A DNA stretch of 64,000 bases from CAZJHD01 sp964545855 (lineage in GTDB: Bacteria > Planctomycetota > UBA1135 > JACQFD01): the NCBI GenBank assembly GCA_964545855.1, contig CAZJHD010000013.1, positions 1 to 64,000 on the forward strand, given 5' to 3'. Below the pieces are notes generated by a model. That model searched no databases, was not told the DNA's origin, and saw only the letters and a list, made by a program, of their open reading frames with translations. The position numbers were made by a program, and so were the translations under genes. Positions within the stretch are counted from its first letter, which is position 1. The number at the start of each line of letters is the position of its first letter. Shown one piece after another: positions 18,529-27,499 of the stretch.

Positions 18529-19467
18529 ATGGAATCGACCGCTCGCTCCACCTCCGACGCCGATCCCCTCGCCGCCGAGAGCCGGCGCAGTTTCCTGGAG
18601 CGGGCGCTCCGCGCCTCGGTCTTCCTCGCGGTCCCGGCCGCGTCGGGCTCCCTCTTCGCGGGCGCGACTCGGGCGCAGGACGCCGAGCGCACGGGAGACG
18701 CCCTCGACGAGGCCCTCGCCCTCGCGAACCGCGAGAGCAAGGCCTGCCTCGTGCTCCGCTTCCCCGACGGCTCGAAGGGACAAGCGCGCTGCCTCGCAGG
18801 TCTCGCGTCGGTGATCGACGGCCATGACCCGAGCGCTCTGGAGCTCTTCGCGCTCGCTGTCGTCGTCTGCATCGCGTCGAAGGACGTGGCGCGACGCGTG
18901 CCGGAATCCCGGGAGAGCGAGAGCGCGATCCTCCTCGACGCGAAGGGCCGACGCACCGAGGGCCGCGTCCTCGACGACGAGACCTGGCTCGACGGATCGG
19001 CGCTGCTCCAGGCGCTGCGGGAGCTCGTCGAGGGGAAGGACGGCGCCCGCCTGCGCGAGCGCGCCGCGGCGGCCCGCAAGGCGCTCCCCGCGGAGGAGCT
19101 GCGGTCGCTCGACTCGTGGCTCGCCGAGGGATGGGGCGCGCACGCCGCGGCCGGCGGGATGAATGCGAACGAATGGAAGGGCCCCGGCGACCTCTTCCGG
19201 CGTCACGGCGACGCGCTCGCTCCGATCCTCGTCCTGCGCAAGCGCGAGACGCGCGACGACGCGGAGCGCCAGCTCCTCCTCGTCGCGCTCGGACTGGTCC
19301 TCATCGCGCACGATCCCGCGAAGCCGCGCCGCGACCGCCGGCTCCCCTTCGGCATCGAGCAGGACGCGACGGCGCTGCGCCCGCCCCTCGACCCCTGCCC
19401 GCCCTGCGGCATGGCGGTGCTGCCGGCGATCTCGCGGAAGTTCGTGGGGCTGATGGGGAAGGGATAG
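18529..19467 (+). CDS. Tat-exported protein of unknown function
   Basis: A 312-residue protein with a clear twin-arginine signal: SRRSFLERAL followed by a hydrophobic region and cleavage expected near ATRAQD (about 40-44). The mature part is soluble. Residues 50-180 (ALANRESKACLVLRF, ESESAILLDAKGR) faintly resemble a thioredoxin-like fold without a CxxC at the usual place. A C-x-x-C (CPPC) lies near the C-terminus in LDPCPPCGMAVLPA and might bind metal or form a disulfide. Tat export suggests a protein folded, perhaps with cofactor, before export. Neighbours give no functional hint. I do not recognise the family. Confidence 0.72.
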   Translation: MESTARSTSDADPLAAESRRSFLERALRASVFLAVPAASGSLFAGATRAQDAERTGDALDEALALANRESKACLVLRFPDGSKGQARCLAGLASVIDGHDPSALELFALAVVVCIASKDVARRVPESRESESAILLDAKGRRTEGRVLDDETWLDGSALLQALRELVEGKDGARLRERAAAARKALPAEELRSLDSWLAEGWGAHAAAGGMNANEWKGPGDLFRRHGDALAPILVLRKRETRDDAERQLLLVALGLVLIAHDPAKPRRDRRLPFGIEQDATALRPPLDPCPPCGMAVLPAISRKFVGLMGKG

Positions 19468-19643
19468 GGGCGCCCCCGGGAGGAAGAGGAGCTGCCGGAG
19501 TCAGAAGTGCACCGCAGAGCGAGCGCGGGGAATCGGTGCTCGGCAGGCGGCACCGGCGTCGCTGGAACCTACGCCGAGGACGCGCAACGAAGCACCGAGC
19601 GCCGAGACCCGCGCTTGGCTCGGATGACTCCTGCCCGGGACGA

Positions 19644-22600
19644 CTAGCCCGACCGCCCCAATTCCGCGCTCTCGAAGATCCGCGAGCCGTAACCGATCGT
19701 CCGGAGGATGAAGTCGGCGCGCAGCTTCTGGTAGTGCGTGCCGCGGATGCCGTGGCGCGCGCCGGGGTAGACCATGAGCTCGAAGGGCACCTGCGCTTTC
19801 TGCAGCGCGTCGATGAAGCGCGTCGAGTGCTGCAGGTGCACGTTGTCGTCCATGAGGCCGTGGATGAGGAGCATCCGGCCGTGCAGGTCCTTCGCCCGCT
19901 TCACGACGGAGGTCGCGTCGTAGCCCGCCGCGTTCTCCTCGGGCATCCGCATGTAGCGCTCCGTGTAGATCGAGTCGTAGTCGCGCCAGTCGGTGACCGG
20001 CGCGCCGACGATCCCCGCGGCGAAGAGCTTCGTGCGCGTCATGCAGAGGGCCGTGAGGAAGCCGCCGTAGCTGTGGCCTTCCATTCCGATGCGCTCGGGA
20101 TCGACGAAGGGCTGCGCGCGGAGCCACTCGATCGCCGTCTCCACATCGCGTAGCTCCGGGAGGCCGAGCTGCCGGTAGGCCTCCCAGGCGGACCGGACGC
20201 TGCGGCCGGAGGCCGTCCGCACGTCGCAGCGGAAGACGAGGATCCCCTCGGAGAGGAGCGCCTCGTCCCAGGCGCGGCCCGAGGACCAGCGGTCGAGGAT
20301 CGTCGGCGCGTGGGGCCCGCCGTAGGTCGTGTACCAGACGGGGTAGCGCCTCGACGGATCGAAGTCGGCGGGCTTCATCAGCGCCGCCTGGAGCCGCTCG
20401 CCGTCGGGCGTCTCGATCTCGAAGAGCTCCTCGGTCCCGAGCCGGAACTCGTCGCGCTCCGTCGCGTCGTTCGTCGCGATCCAGCGCACGAGCGATCCGT
20501 CGTCCATGCGCCGGAGCGCCGCGACGGGAGGCGTCTCGCGCGACGACCACGCATCGACGAACCAGGCGCCGCTCGGGCTCGGCGAGATGCCGTGGCTCCC
20601 GGGCTCCGACGTGAGACGCGACCAGTTGCTGCCGTCGAGCCCGACCCGGTAGAGGCTCGGCGCGATCGGGCTGTCGGCCATGGCCGTCACCCACACCACT
20701 CCCGCCGCCTCGTCGACGTGCACGAGGTCGCGCATCTCCCACGGACCCTTGGTGACGGCGCCGAGGAGCTTCCCGTCGCGCGCGTAGCGGTCGAGGTGCT
20801 TCCATCCGCTGCGCTCGCTCGAGAGGAGGAAGGTGCCGTCCTGCAGCGCGCGGAAGATCGGCGTCTCCGTCCACGCGGCCGTCTGATCCCGGAGCAGCCG
20901 CTGCGGCGCGCCGCCGCCGACCTCCACGGCCAGCACGTCGAGCCAGGTCTGGATCCGATTCGAGACGAAGGCCGCGAGGCCGCTGCCATCGGGCCACCAC
21001 GTCACGCCCGTGACGAGACGGTCCTCGGCCGGGTAGCCGGCGAGGTCGACCTGCACCACCGCGCCCGTCGCGGCGTCGGCGATGCGCAGGTCCACGAGCG
21101 GATTGGGCTCGCCCACGCGCGGGTAGCGGACCGTCTCCACGCGCTGGGGCTCCGGCACGTCGTTCACGATGGTGAAGGCCGGCACCTTCGTCGCGTCCGT
21201 GTCGAGGAACGCGATGCGCTTGGAGTCGGGGCTCCACCAGAACGCCTTCCAGCTCCGGCCGAAGAGCTCCTCGAAGTAGACCCAGTCGGCCTTGCCGCGG
21301 CGGAGGACGTCGGAGCCGCCCGTCGTGATCGCCCGCTCCTCGCCCGTCTCCACGTCGACGACGTAGAGGTCGTTCGCGCGCACGAAGGCGACGCGCGCGC
21401 CGTCGGGGCTGAGCTCGGAGAGCTCCTCCTCCGCGTCCGGCGTCGACGTCAGCCTCCTCGCGGCGCTGCCGTCGCGGCGGAACCACCAGAGGTCGCCCGC
21501 GTGCTCGAAGACCGCGGACGCACCGTCGCGGCTCAGCTGCAGCTCGGGGCTGACCGCGATCTCGCGCGCCTTCGCCGCGTCGATGCCTTCGAGGAGCTGC
21601 AGCACGGCGATGGCCGTGCGGGGATCGGCCTCCGGCACGACGCGCCCCGTCGGCGCGTGCACCTTCACGAGGTCGCTCCCCTTCCGGATCAGGTAGTGGT
21701 CGCCGTCGGGCAGCCACTGCACCGAGGGCACCGGCTGCACGCCGAAGGAGGGCGGCGCGCGCCGCGCGAAGTAGAGGTCGAAGTCGAGGACCTTCGAGGG
21801 CGCCTCGGCCGCACCGCGCGCCGGACGCGTGGGGCGCGCGAGCATCGGCGTCTCCTGCTCGATCCGCACCACGGGCCAGTCGGCGCCGGCGGCGAGACCC
21901 TCGCCGAGGATCCCCCAGGCGAGGAACCCGTCCTCGGCCTCGGGCTCCAGGAGGTACGGGACGAGGGGATCCGTCTCGGGGCCGATCGGCACGAGGTAGC
22001 TCCCCGCCGCGAGCCGTCGCGGCTCCGTGCGGGCTCCCGCGTTCGCTCGCGCGAGGAAGTGACCCTGGAAGGGCCGGTCCTCGCGATCGTGCGCGTCGAG
22101 GCGGTAGATCGTGGCTCCGACCATCACGTCCTCGCGCAGCTCGAGGACCGTCGCGCCGTGGAGGAGCAGGAGCTCGACCGCCTTCGGCGCCCCCGGCGCG
22201 TCCGCGGGAATCGCGTAGGCGCTCGGGATCGCCACGTCCTTCGCCGCCTCGAAGCGCTGCCAGAGCTCCACCTCCAGGTCGAGGGGCCGCTCCGTCGTGT
22301 GCGTCTTGCCCTCGCGCAGCTCCTCCTCGAAGCCCCGGATCGTTCCCTTCGCGTCGAGCGGCGCCATCGTCCCGCGCAGCGCGACGCGGCGCGCCGCGCC
22401 GCCGGCCGGTGCGGTGGCCGCACCTCCGGCGACGGAGCCGAGGATCCCCGCCTTCTCCGCGAGCACCTGGAGGCACGTCTCGACGAAGCGGCGGCTCGAC
22501 TCCACCCGCTCCTGGAACGGCGCGTAGGCGTAGGACTCCGCGAGGATCGCGATCCGGCCGCGCATCCCGAAGTACGGGACCCCGTAGCGCGGGAGGTTCT

Positions 22601-23492
22601 CGTAGGTCTCCCAGCGCGTGCGGCCCGCCTCGAAGTTCCCGTAGAACGTGGTCGCGAGCCCCGCCGACGCCTCGAGCCTGCGCGCCGCCTCGCCGAGGAT
22701 CTGCTCGCGCACGAAGACTCGCAGCGCCGGGTCGACGGCCGCGTTCTCGGCGCCCGACCAGGTGAGCGGGTGGCGGTGGCGCGAGCCGTTCGTCGTGTGC
22801 GTGTCGATGACCACGCGCGGATTCCACGCGTTCACGAATCCCAGCAGAGCCCTCGTCTCCGAAGCCTCGGCCTTCACGAAGTCTCGGTTGAGATCGAGCC
22901 CGCGAGCGTTCTCGCGCTTCCCGACGCCCTCCTCGGGACCGGGCTGGTGGCCGCGGTTCTTCCGATCGATCCGCTCGTTGCCGTCCGCGTTGTAGACGGG
23001 GACGACGGCGAGGACGAGCCGGTCGAGGATCGGATGCGCCGGCGCGAGCGCGAGGTCGCGGACGAGGGCGAGGAGGGCGTCCTTCCCGTCCACCTCGCCG
23101 CCGTGGATCGCGCCGAGGACGAGCACGACCACGCTGCCGCGCGCCGTCGCCTCCTCCGGGGTCGTGAGCCTCGGGCGCGAGAGGAGCGCGAGCGGGATCG
23201 ACCGCCCCTCCTCCGTCCTGCCGATCTCCCCGACGTGGAGGACCTCGCTGCGCTCCTCCAGGTCGCGGAGGAACGAGACGACGTCCGCGTGGCGCGCCGT
23301 CTCTCGATAGGCGCTCCCCTCGGCGACGGTCGGCGGCGCGAGATCCGAGGCGACGAATCGCCCGGACGCCGCGTCGCTCGCCCCCGCCGGCTTCGGCCCT
23401 CCGGCGCCATCGGGCGCGGCGGGAGGCGCGGCGCACGCGAGGGAGAGGAAGACACAGAGGACGAGAGCGCGGGAGAGGAGAGCTCGGCGCAT
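19644..23492 (-). CDS. Lipoprotein fusing an M14 carboxypeptidase and an S9 dipeptidyl-peptidase-like enzyme
   Basis: A 1282-residue protein with an N-terminal lipobox (LSLAC), so it is membrane-tethered outside the cytoplasm. Residues about 60-345 are an M14-type zinc carboxypeptidase: H130 and E133 in GAIHGGEVDG, H232 in IDTHTTNG and the likely catalytic E319 in ILAESYAY. After a linker domain (about 365-560), residues about 590-1030 form a DPP-IV-type beta-propeller including the amine-binding pair in YFEELFG and the WWSPDSKRIAFLDTD motif. Residues about 1050-1282 are the S9 alpha/beta hydrolase with Ser1141 in GHSYGG, Asp1215 in MDDNVH and His1247 in ARHGI. All catalytic residues for both enzymes are present. 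One polypeptide could thus trim peptides from both ends. It is on the same strand as the next M36-like protease. Confidence 0.92.
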   Translation of the reverse strand: MRRALLSRALVLCVFLSLACAAPPAAPDGAGGPKPAGASDAASGRFVASDLAPPTVAEGSAYRETARHADVVSFLRDLEERSEVLHVGEIGRTEEGRSIPLALLSRPRLTTPEEATARGSVVVLVLGAIHGGEVDGKDALLALVRDLALAPAHPILDRLVLAVVPVYNADGNERIDRKNRGHQPGPEEGVGKRENARGLDLNRDFVKAEASETRALLGFVNAWNPRVVIDTHTTNGSRHRHPLTWSGAENAAVDPALRVFVREQILGEAARRLEASAGLATTFYGNFEAGRTRWETYENLPRYGVPYFGMRGRIAILAESYAYAPFQERVESSRRFVETCLQVLAEKAGILGSVAGGAATAPAGGAARRVALRGTMAPLDAKGTIRGFEEELREGKTHTTERPLDLEVELWQRFEAAKDVAIPSAYAIPADAPGAPKAVELLLLHGATVLELREDVMVGATIYRLDAHDREDRPFQGHFLARANAGARTEPRRLAAGSYLVPIGPETDPLVPYLLEPEAEDGFLAWGILGEGLAAGADWPVVRIEQETPMLARPTRPARGAAEAPSKVLDFDLYFARRAPPSFGVQPVPSVQWLPDGDHYLIRKGSDLVKVHAPTGRVVPEADPRTAIAVLQLLEGIDAAKAREIAVSPELQLSRDGASAVFEHAGDLWWFRRDGSAARRLTSTPDAEEELSELSPDGARVAFVRANDLYVVDVETGEERAITTGGSDVLRRGKADWVYFEELFGRSWKAFWWSPDSKRIAFLDTDATKVPAFTIVNDVPEPQRVETVRYPRVGEPNPLVDLRIADAATGAVVQVDLAGYPAEDRLVTGVTWWPDGSGLAAFVSNRIQTWLDVLAVEVGGGAPQRLLRDQTAAWTETPIFRALQDGTFLLSSERSGWKHLDRYARDGKLLGAVTKGPWEMRDLVHVDEAAGVVWVTAMADSPIAPSLYRVGLDGSNWSRLTSEPGSHGISPSPSGAWFVDAWSSRETPPVAALRRMDDGSLVRWIATNDATERDEFRLGTEELFEIETPDGERLQAALMKPADFDPSRRYPVWYTTYGGPHAPTILDRWSSGRAWDEALLSEGILVFRCDVRTASGRSVRSAWEAYRQLGLPELRDVETAIEWLRAQPFVDPERIGMEGHSYGGFLTALCMTRTKLFAAGIVGAPVTDWRDYDSIYTERYMRMPEENAAGYDATSVVKRAKDLHGRMLLIHGLMDDNVHLQHSTRFIDALQKAQVPFELMVYPGARHGIRGTHYQKLRADFILRTIGYGSRIFESAELGRSG

Positions 23493-23610
23493 GCGGCGGG
23501 GTCGATGCGGGGAATGGAGCGAGTCGGCGATCCCGCTGCGTCGAGCGAGAGCCGTGGAGGGATCCGACCGGCCTCCCTCGGACGGCCGACCGAGCGTCGA
23601 GCGAGTCCGG

Positions 23611-26547
23611 CTACTGGAACGTCGTCTTCACGACGTTGCTCACCTGCGGGAGCGACCCCGCGTTCGTGAGCACGGCGCCGATCCACCAGATCTCGATGCC
23701 CGAGAGCGCCGGGATGACCGGCAGCGGGAGGGAGAACCCGTCGCTGCCCGCGGCGCTCAGCTGTCCGGAGTGGAAGTACGCGAGCGACGCGGCATCGATC
23801 TCGATGACGCCGTAGCCGGGGAGCGCCGTGGGACCGGGCCCGAGAGCCGCGTGGATCTCCCAGAACGCCGAGCTCGTTCCGAAGAGCTGGAAGTCGAGGT
23901 TCGTCCCGAGCTGCGGCGTCGAGCTGTTCGTGAGGAGGCTGAGGGAGAGCACGGGGGTCGCCTCGAGCGCGTAGACCTCGACGTCGTCCACGTTCCAGCC
24001 GCCGAACTGCACGCCTCCATCCGACTTCAGTCGCCACTGCACGCGGAAGCTCGTGACGCCGTCGGCGCCGAAGGCCCGATGGTCCTGGAGCGTCCACGTG
24101 TCGTCGAGCTGATCGGCCGACTGCGGGTTGAACCAGATGTTGGCGCCGTTCGCACGCACCGTCGCCTGGTCGTACTGGCCCGCCTCCACGGTGAGCCAGC
24201 GGCGGAAGCGGACGCGCACGCCCGACTTCCCGCCCGTGAGGATGGGCGGCGTCTCGAGGTAGTTCTCGACGCTCGCCTTGTAGAGGCCGTCCCAGTTCGT
24301 GCCGAGCGTCTGGAGATCGTTCCCCCAGCAGTTCACGCCGGAGAACGGGACCAGCGGGTCGTAGGCGTTCGTGCCGAGGGTCTGCGGGTCGCCGAGCTGC
24401 CAGTCGTCCTGGTTCGACACCTGCACGTGGTTCCACCCCGGAACCCCTGCCTCCAGGTAGTCGAGGAAGAGCACCGTCTTGCGCCCGATCGCGAAGCGGA
24501 AGGCGTCGTCGCCCGACGGCACCGTCACCTCGGCGCCGGCGCTGTTCACGGCGCGGATCCAGTAGTGGACGAGCTCGGGGCCGACCTGCGCGGGCAGGTA
24601 CGCGACCCACTCGTCCTGCTGCGGCAGGGGCGCCATGGGCGTCGAGGCGATCGACGACGAGCCGTCGGTCCTCCAGTCGACCCAGGCGCCCGTGATGGTC
24701 GTCGCCGTGAGCGGCACGAGCGTCGCGCGGATCGGGTAGGGCTGCGTCTGGCTCCAGGTGTCCGGGTGGCCGAGGTGCTGCACGTCGATCACGAGGACCT
24801 TGGGCGGCGTGAATCCCTTCAGGATGGCCGCCGAGGAGAGGTCGTCGAAGTGCGGCGTGCCGTTCGTGAGGTCTCCGTCGTCGTCGTCCAGCAGGAAGAC
24901 CTGCGTGACGGCGTTCAGGATGCTCGTGTTGTCGACGGGGAACGTGCCGTGGAAGAGCGCCTCGGCGAGCGCGTGGCCCGCCGTCGTCCCCTGGGAGGAG
25001 ACGAGCTTCTTCCGTGCCTGCCACGCGAAGCCCATGAAGGTCTGGCCGACGCAGTGCACCTGGCCGCTGCACGACGACGCCGGCCACGAAGTGTTGTTCT
25101 CGCCCGTGCGGATGTTGGTCCCCGATCCCTTGAAGTCGGCTCCGACGATCGGCTGGCTCGTCGCGAACATCGCGACGATGTCGCCCAAGGCCTCCGAGAG
25201 CGGTCCCGAGGAGACGCCGCCGTACCAGTCGTCCACTCCGTGTCCGTACTCGTGGTAGAGCACCGTCGAGTAGCACGAGTTCACGCAGCCTCCGGCCGCG
25301 TGATAGAAATTCATCTGGTTCGTGGACGGGTTGAAGCTCGCGTTGCACGAGCTCGCCTGGTTCACGCTCACCTTCTGCGAGGCGTAGCCAGGGAACCGCG
25401 GCAGGTACTGCTGCATGTACCGGAGGACCTTCTCCGTGTGGTAGGCGGCGGTCGCCTGCGCCGTTCCGTACTGATCGGGGGGCGCGTTGAAGACGAGGTC
25501 GGCCACGTCGGCACCTCCGGAGAACGCCGTCGTCGCGGCGGCCGACAGATTCGTCCCCTGCGCCGTCGACACGTCGTAGAGCGGGCCCTTCAGCTCCGCC
25601 GACACGTTGAACGGGCCCGCGAGGGCCGTCTGCAGGGAGTAGTCGCCGTTCGAGTCCGTTACGGCCGAGCCCACGCCGGCGACGGTGACCGTGACGCCCG
25701 CGAGCGGCTGTCCGGGAGTGGATGCCGCGAGACCGCTCAGGGAGAGGTTCACCGAGCCCGTGACGCGACCGCGCACCTCGCCGAGGTGGTAGCGGCCCGG
25801 CTCCACCTCGAGGATCGAGCCGTCGAGCGCATCGACGAAGACGCGCTCGAAGTTCTCGACGGACGGCTGCTCCACGTCGACGCGGTAGGCGAGTCGAGGC
25901 ACCGCGCGCAGGCCCTCGGGCTTCGCGAAGACGAGGAAGTCGGCGGCCTCGACCGTGTCGCCGGGCTCGAGCGTCTTCCCGGCGGCGAAGAGGGCCTCGG
26001 CGCGGTCGGGGCCGAAGGACGGGACGCGCGAGAATCCCTCGGGGATCGCGACGCCCGTCGCCAGGAGCGACGCCACGCGTCCCGCCTCGTGCACCTGGAT
26101 CTGCACGCGCGCGCCGCGGACCTCGAGCCCGTCGAAGCGCTGCTGCCAGGTGAAGACGAAGAGCGGGCCCGTCCGCACGGAGCCGACGAGCGCGAAGTCG
26201 CCGATCGGGGCGCCCCAGAGATCGGGGAAGCGCTCCAGCACGAGACGGGCTTCGACGGCGGCGCGGTCGATCGTGCCCGGAGGTCCGCCGGCGAGGGCCA
26301 GGCCCGATCCGACGATCGAGACGGGGCTGCCCGTCGTCTCGTCGAACCGCGCGAGCCACGCACCTCCGGCGTCCCGGAGAAACGCCTGGTATCCGGCATG
26401 GCTCGACGCGAGCGCGCGCTGGAGCGCCGGATGGTCGACGGGCTCCGCGCGCCGAGGGCCCGGAGTCTGCTGCGCGGCCGCGAGAGGTGGAAGGAAGCCG
26501 AGGGTGAGGAGGGTGAGGGTGAGCGTCGCGGTCTTCGAGCTGGGCAT
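23611..26547 (-). CDS. Secreted M36/fungalysin-like zinc metalloprotease
   Basis: A 978-residue exported protein; the ATG at 26547 begins a good signal peptide ending at AAAQQ, and upstream frame sequence is non-conserved. Residues about 25-250 form an FTP/PepSY-like propeptide. A carboxypeptidase-regulatory-like beta domain follows (about 260-345, GVTVTVAGVGSAVTDSNGDY). The catalytic core contains HEYGH (H432, E433, H436) and the third zinc ligand E452 in LSEALGDIV, as in M4/M36 enzymes. Downstream come beta-sandwich regions, one with WNVDDVEVY typical of carbohydrate- or protein-binding jelly rolls, and a C-terminal module (about 870-978) shared with other secreted proteins here. It probably degrades extracellular protein, supplying peptides to the upstream-encoded exopeptidase fusion. 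Confidence 0.88.
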   Translation of the reverse strand: MPSSKTATLTLTLLTLGFLPPLAAAQQTPGPRRAEPVDHPALQRALASSHAGYQAFLRDAGGAWLARFDETTGSPVSIVGSGLALAGGPPGTIDRAAVEARLVLERFPDLWGAPIGDFALVGSVRTGPLFVFTWQQRFDGLEVRGARVQIQVHEAGRVASLLATGVAIPEGFSRVPSFGPDRAEALFAAGKTLEPGDTVEAADFLVFAKPEGLRAVPRLAYRVDVEQPSVENFERVFVDALDGSILEVEPGRYHLGEVRGRVTGSVNLSLSGLAASTPGQPLAGVTVTVAGVGSAVTDSNGDYSLQTALAGPFNVSAELKGPLYDVSTAQGTNLSAAATTAFSGGADVADLVFNAPPDQYGTAQATAAYHTEKVLRYMQQYLPRFPGYASQKVSVNQASSCNASFNPSTNQMNFYHAAGGCVNSCYSTVLYHEYGHGVDDWYGGVSSGPLSEALGDIVAMFATSQPIVGADFKGSGTNIRTGENNTSWPASSCSGQVHCVGQTFMGFAWQARKKLVSSQGTTAGHALAEALFHGTFPVDNTSILNAVTQVFLLDDDDGDLTNGTPHFDDLSSAAILKGFTPPKVLVIDVQHLGHPDTWSQTQPYPIRATLVPLTATTITGAWVDWRTDGSSSIASTPMAPLPQQDEWVAYLPAQVGPELVHYWIRAVNSAGAEVTVPSGDDAFRFAIGRKTVLFLDYLEAGVPGWNHVQVSNQDDWQLGDPQTLGTNAYDPLVPFSGVNCWGNDLQTLGTNWDGLYKASVENYLETPPILTGGKSGVRVRFRRWLTVEAGQYDQATVRANGANIWFNPQSADQLDDTWTLQDHRAFGADGVTSFRVQWRLKSDGGVQFGGWNVDDVEVYALEATPVLSLSLLTNSSTPQLGTNLDFQLFGTSSAFWEIHAALGPGPTALPGYGVIEIDAASLAYFHSGQLSAAGSDGFSLPLPVIPALSGIEIWWIGAVLTNAGSLPQVSNVVKTTFQ

Positions 26548-26816
26548 CCGTCGGCCTCGATGCGAGCAGCGGAGGGTGGTGAACCTGCGGCGGGCGAATC
26601 TACCACGGGTCCCGAGCAGGCTGCTGGAGAAGGGCCCCGGAGGCGGGCGCCAGGAGTCCTCGCCGGGATCGACGAGGGCCGCGCCGAAACGTCGACCATC
26701 GCGGGGGTCTCGCCGTGGGTTCCCGCGCCGCGCCCATCGGACCTTGCTATGCTCCCGGCCCGCCGCGCGGTCCCGATGCGCGACGCAGTCCCCGGACCCC
26801 CGCACACGAGCCGGCC
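26548..26816. promoter_or_regulatory. Divergent intergenic region between protease and Mo-hydroxylase operon
   Basis: This 269-bp gap separates two divergently read genes, so it must carry promoters for both directions. No clear -35/-10 pair or operator palindrome could be picked out in the GC-rich sequence; the assignment rests on position alone. Confidence 0.4.
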
Positions 26817-27497
26817 ATGTCCCAACCGGATGACGCACGCGTCGATTCCCGCCTCTCCCGGAGGCGCTTCCTGAAGGGCGTCGGAGTCGCCGCGGCGGCG
26901 AGCGCCGCGGGACGTGCGGTCCAGGCGTCCACGGCCGAGGCCGACGCGGCCTTCGCGTTGAAGGAGCTGCAAGAGCCGAAGGTGCTCGGGCCCGGCGCCG
27001 TGCCGATCGAGCTGAACGTGAACGGCGCCGTGCGCAAGCTCTCCGCGGAGCCGCGCGTGACGCTCCTCTCGGCGCTGCGCGACCGGCTCGACCACACGGG
27101 CGCGAAGCTCGTGTGCGACCGAGGCGCCTGCGGCGCCTGCACCGTGATCGTCGACGGGGAGCTCCGCTACTCCTGCATGACGCTCGCCGTCGAGTGCCAG
27201 GGAGCGAAGATCGAGACCGTCGAGGGCCTCTCGCCCGAGGGCGAGTCGACGGCCGTCACGCGCGCCTTCGCCGAGTGCGACGCGCTCCAGTGCGGCTTCT
27301 GCACTCCGGGTTTCGTGATGACGATCACGCACCACCTGCGGAACACGTCGAGCCCGACGATGGAGTCGGTCCGCGAGGCGTGCCGCGGCAATCTCTGCCG
27401 CTGCGGAACCTACACGCGCGTCTTCGACGCCGCGCTCGTTGCAGCCACGGGCGGCGCGGGCCTGCCGGCCGGCGGCGGGAAGGAGGGAGGGAAGTAG
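26817..27497 (+). CDS. Molybdenum hydroxylase 2Fe-2S subunit, Tat-exported (PaoA-like)
   Basis: A 226-residue iron-sulfur subunit of a xanthine-oxidase-family enzyme. SRRRFLKGVG is a twin-arginine signal followed by an alanine-rich hydrophobic segment, so the complex acts in the periplasm. The plant-ferredoxin-type cluster uses C100, C105, C108 and C120 (CDRGACGAC); the second, helical cluster uses C159, C162, C194 and C196 (QCGFC and NLCRC). Order and spacing match E. coli PaoA/YagT. It is followed two bases later by the Mo-binding subunit and then the FAD subunit. Electrons from substrate hydroxylation pass through these clusters toward FAD. The substrate may be an aromatic aldehyde as for PaoABC, but this is inference. 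Confidence 0.93.
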   Translation: MSQPDDARVDSRLSRRRFLKGVGVAAAASAAGRAVQASTAEADAAFALKELQEPKVLGPGAVPIELNVNGAVRKLSAEPRVTLLSALRDRLDHTGAKLVCDRGACGACTVIVDGELRYSCMTLAVECQGAKIETVEGLSPEGESTAVTRAFAECDALQCGFCTPGFVMTITHHLRNTSSPTMESVREACRGNLCRCGTYTRVFDAALVAATGGAGLPAGGGKEGGK

Positions 27498-27499
27498 CC

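Noticed and set aside
19468..19643. A loose inverted repeat (TCGGTGCT and AGCACCGA) between convergent genes
   Set aside because: The arms are eight bases and separated by about 50 bases; too weak to call a terminator or attachment site.
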